A stretch of DNA of 6,946 bases from Sutterella sp. UBA4713 (GTDB lineage: Bacteria > Pseudomonadota > Gammaproteobacteria > Burkholderiales > Burkholderiaceae_F). The DNA lies in assembly GCA_002404465.1 (NCBI GenBank), contig DHJT01000016.1, forward strand, positions 1-6,946, written 5' to 3'. Position numbers and translations under genes: made by a program. The stretch's first letter is position 1, and every line of letters starts with the position of its first letter. The notes below the pieces were generated by a model. That model did no database searches, was not told where the DNA came from, and was given only the letters and a program-made list of their open reading frames with translations. Positions 5,004 through 6,946 of this stretch are shown piece after piece.

Positions 5004-6497
5004 ATGATGATGAAAGAACTGAAACCCCTTGACCGCAAGGCCATGTTTGCCGAGATTGACTCGGGCAAGGAATTTGACATTGTGATCATCGGCGGCGGTG
5101 CTTCCGGCCTCGGTGTGGCGGTCGATGCCGCCAGCCAAGGATACTCCGTCTGTCTGGTCGATGCACAAGACTTTGCCGCCGGCACAAGTTCGCGGTCCAC
5201 AAAGCTCATTCACGGCGGTGTTCGCTACATGCAGAACCCGCACGATTGGGGCCTGGTTTTCGAAGCCTTGCGCGAACGCGAATTGCTCCTGAAGCTTGTC
5301 CCGAATCTGGTTCATAAGAACCCGTTCATTTTGCCGTGCTATCGCTGGTATGAAAAGGCCTTCTACGGCTTGGGACTTTCCTTCTACACGATGATGGCCA
5401 AGTTCAGCTCCGGTGATGCCGGTTCTCTGTCGATTCTCTCGAAGGAAGAAACCCTTGAGAAGCTCCCGGGCATTAAGGCCGAAGGACTTTACGGCGGCGT
5501 TCGTTTTTACGATGCGCAATTTGATGATGCCCGTATGGCAATCGCCCTGATGCACACGGCCGTTGCTCACGGTGCCGTTTGCTTGAACTATGTCGCATGC
5601 GACGGCTTTAACTTTGCCGGCGATAAGATTGAGTCGATGATTGTTGAAGACAAGGAAAGCGGTAAGAAGCACACGGTCAAGGGCAAGATGTTCTTTAACT
5701 GCGCCGGCCCCTGGGTTGACGAAATCCGTAAGCTCACAGGCAAGGATGTTAAGCCTTTCGTTAAAGCGGCTCGCGGTTCCCACATCATTCTTGATTTGAA
5801 AAAGTTCGGTAACCCCAAGGAAGGCATGTTCATCCCCAAGACTTCCGACGGCCGCGTTCTGTTCTGCCTACCCTGGCACGGCATGCTTGAGGTCGGCACA
5901 ACCGACTTGCCCGAACCCGTTCCCGTTAACATGGAGCCGAAAATTTCCGATGAAGAAATCGACTTCATGATGGCCAACTGCAACAACTACTTAAAGACCA
6001 AGGTCACGCGTGAAGACATCCTGGCGACATTCGTCGGTGTCCGTCCTCTGTACACGCCGGCCAACGCAGCTGCCAGCGGTGGCAAGACAGCTAAGGTTTC
6101 TCGCGAACACGCGATTATTCCGGAATTCGGCAACATGCTGACAATCACGGGCGGCAAGTGGACGGCCTACCGCAACATGGCTGAACACGCCATGAAGGTT
6201 GCGGCTGAGAAGGGGCTGATCCCCTCTTCGCATACCATCACGACCAAACTTCCGCTCACGGTCGATACGGCGTTCGATCCCGAAGCAATCGAAATGCGTG
6301 CAGCCCAAGCCGAGAAGGTTGAAGACGTCATCGATGATGTCGTTGCCTTTGCTATCCGTGAAGCTCAAGTGAGCGGCGCTCGCAATGCTGACGACGTCCT
6401 GTTCCGGCGCTTGCGCTTAGGCCAGATGAATGCCAAGCGCACCGAAGAACTCCGTGGCCCCGTTCAGGAAGCCATCGACAAGGAGCTGAAAAAATAA
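5004..6497 (+). CDS. glpD: FAD-dependent glycerol-3-phosphate dehydrogenase (GlpD/GlpA family)
   Basis: This enzyme oxidises sn-glycerol-3-phosphate to dihydroxyacetone phosphate and passes electrons via FAD to the quinone pool; family members sit on the inner face of the cytoplasmic membrane. With the start at 5004 it has 497 residues, close to E. coli GlpD (501). Visible motifs are the dinucleotide fold DIVIIGGGASG (25-35) with D53 ending the second strand, TSSRSTKLIHGGVRYM (61-76), FYDAQFDDAR (168-177), NCAGPWVD (232-239), RGSHI (257-261), DGRVLFCLPW (282-291), GVRPL (345-349), and SREHAI (366-371) with GGKWTAYR (383-390). A helical C-terminal domain (about 405-497) contains DDVLFRRLRLG. 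The start is uncertain: three ATGs in a row (5004, 5007, 5010) follow a weak GGAAAAAAT, and an in-frame ATG at 4932 would add 24 residues not expected in the family. It could instead be called GlpA of a GlpABC complex, but no glpB or glpC follows. Confidence 0.93.
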   Translation: MMMKELKPLDRKAMFAEIDSGKEFDIVIIGGGASGLGVAVDAASQGYSVCLVDAQDFAAGTSSRSTKLIHGGVRYMQNPHDWGLVFEALRERELLLKLVPNLVHKNPFILPCYRWYEKAFYGLGLSFYTMMAKFSSGDAGSLSILSKEETLEKLPGIKAEGLYGGVRFYDAQFDDARMAIALMHTAVAHGAVCLNYVACDGFNFAGDKIESMIVEDKESGKKHTVKGKMFFNCAGPWVDEIRKLTGKDVKPFVKAARGSHIILDLKKFGNPKEGMFIPKTSDGRVLFCLPWHGMLEVGTTDLPEPVPVNMEPKISDEEIDFMMANCNNYLKTKVTREDILATFVGVRPLYTPANAAASGGKTAKVSREHAIIPEFGNMLTITGGKWTAYRNMAEHAMKVAAEKGLIPSSHTITTKLPLTVDTAFDPEAIEMRAAQAEKVEDVIDDVVAFAIREAQVSGARNADDVLFRRLRLGQMNAKRTEELRGPVQEAIDKELKK

Positions 6498-6514
6498 GTC
6501 CGACACTGCGGACT
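6497..6514 (+). other. Small inverted repeat at the glpD stop codon
   Basis: AGTCCG (6497-6502) pairs with CGGACT (6509-6514) over a 6-nt loop, beginning at the last base of the glpD stop codon. No U-tract follows, so it is not a terminator by itself. It may simply help cap the 3' end of the message ahead of the main terminator. Confidence 0.35.
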
Positions 6515-6550
6515 GCTTGGTGAATCACACGATTTACCCGTAATGCAAAC

Positions 6551-6583
6551 GGCCGGTTCTCGCAAGGGAACCGGCCATTTTTT
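6551..6583 (+). terminator. Strong intrinsic terminator after glpD
   Basis: GGCCGGTTCTC (6551-6561) pairs with GGGAACCGGCC (6566-6576), an 11-bp stem with one T-G wobble. It is closed by C-G over GCAA, a GNRA tetraloop, and followed by A and six T (6578-6583). This is one of the clearest elements in the window. On the minus strand the U-tract is poor, so it serves mainly glpD, although it lies between two convergent genes. Confidence 0.95.
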
Positions 6584-6618
6584 AGTTTCGTATTCAAACG
6601 CAGCAGACAACTATCCGC

Positions 6619-6946
6619 TTAGAAATAGAGTTTTCTGCATTCGCATTTAGGCTCGCAACTGACGTGCACTCCGAGACGATTAAAAAGTTTCTCATCGACT
6701 TCGCTTAAAAGGACGGAGAAATGCGCATCACAGCCACGCAGTTTATCAATCTGGCACAGGGCAACAGCCGCTTCCGGGTTCGTCTGAGCACTCACACACA
6801 AGGCGATAAGGACCTCATCGCTATGAAGACGCGGATTCGTGTGCCGTAAGCTTTCTGTCTTTAATCGACAAATCGGTTCTAGAACTTCTTTGCTGATTAA
6901 ATCCGTCTTTTTGTCGATTCCTCCCAGAGTTTTCAAAGCGTTTAAA
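6619..6946 (-). CDS. UPF0371 / DUF1846 family protein, 3' part only (5' end outside window)
   Basis: The frame is open from the stop (6619-6621) to the right edge, so the gene begins outside the window; the TTG at 6934-6936 is not a credible start. About 108 C-terminal residues are visible. They carry the stretch I remember from the end of UPF0371 proteins (about 490-500 residues, common in Firmicutes): NPRLHSDEVLIALCVSA, a TNPEAAVAL helix, KLRGCDAHFSVLLSEVDE, and LGVHVSCEP before a tail ending in KLYF. Streptococcal and clostridial relatives read very similarly in these blocks. The biochemical role of the family is not established to my knowledge. There is no signal peptide or membrane segment in the visible part. 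The gene converges on glpD. The family call is strong from the motif string; truncation is due to the window edge only. Confidence 0.82.
   Translation of the reverse strand, partial: LNALKTLGGIDKKTDLISKEVLEPICRLKTESLRHTNPRLHSDEVLIALCVSAQTNPEAAVALCQIDKLRGCDAHFSVLLSEVDEKLFNRLGVHVSCEPKCECRKLYF

Noticed and set aside
4851..5783. 310-codon open frame on the minus strand inside glpD
   Set aside because: It lies opposite the strongly conserved glpD frame, has no recognisable motif, and is explained by the codon bias of the true gene.
1..6946. CRISPR array, tRNA/rRNA, insertion sequence, phage or defence system
   Set aside because: No spaced direct repeats, no cloverleaf or rRNA-like stretches, no transposase or terminal inverted repeats, and nearly all DNA is accounted for by metabolic and transport genes.

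Overview
The window looks like a piece of a betaproteobacterial chromosome with base composition near 50% GC. My best guess is a gut-type Burkholderiales such as Sutterellaceae. The main clue is the partial gene at the left edge, whose C-terminus matches DUF2863, a family I know almost only from Betaproteobacteria. A complete TRAP transporter and an aerobic-type glycerol-3-phosphate dehydrogenase fit that. The genus is inference.

Layout, left to right: the 3' end of a DUF2863 gene (+) runs to 562 and converges on a TRAP operon (-) at 657-3622, with a hairpin terminator at about 607-640 between them. In transcription order the operon is dctP (periplasmic binding protein), a 12-bp perfect hairpin, dctQ (small membrane subunit) and dctM (large membrane subunit). 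A 362-bp divergent region (3623-3984) holds a perfect 16-bp palindrome close to dctP, a small minus-strand terminator-like hairpin, and the leader of the next gene. Rightward come a HAD-IIA (NagD-like) phosphatase (3985-4824), a 179-bp gap with inverted repeats, and glpD (5004-6497), which ends in a very strong terminator at 6551-6583. The right edge carries the 3' end of a UPF0371/DUF1846 gene on the minus strand.

How the genes work together: the TRAP proteins form one secondary, ion-driven uptake system for an organic anion whose identity the sequence does not settle. The phosphatase and GlpD may both act around glycerol-3-phosphate, one by hydrolysis and one by oxidation to dihydroxyacetone phosphate with electrons passed to quinone, but the phosphatase substrate is inferred only from family and neighbourhood. 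I saw no tRNA, rRNA, CRISPR array, insertion sequence, phage gene or toxin/defence module. The window is mostly ordinary metabolism and transport. The most interesting parts are the non-coding elements and the phosphatase-glpD pairing.
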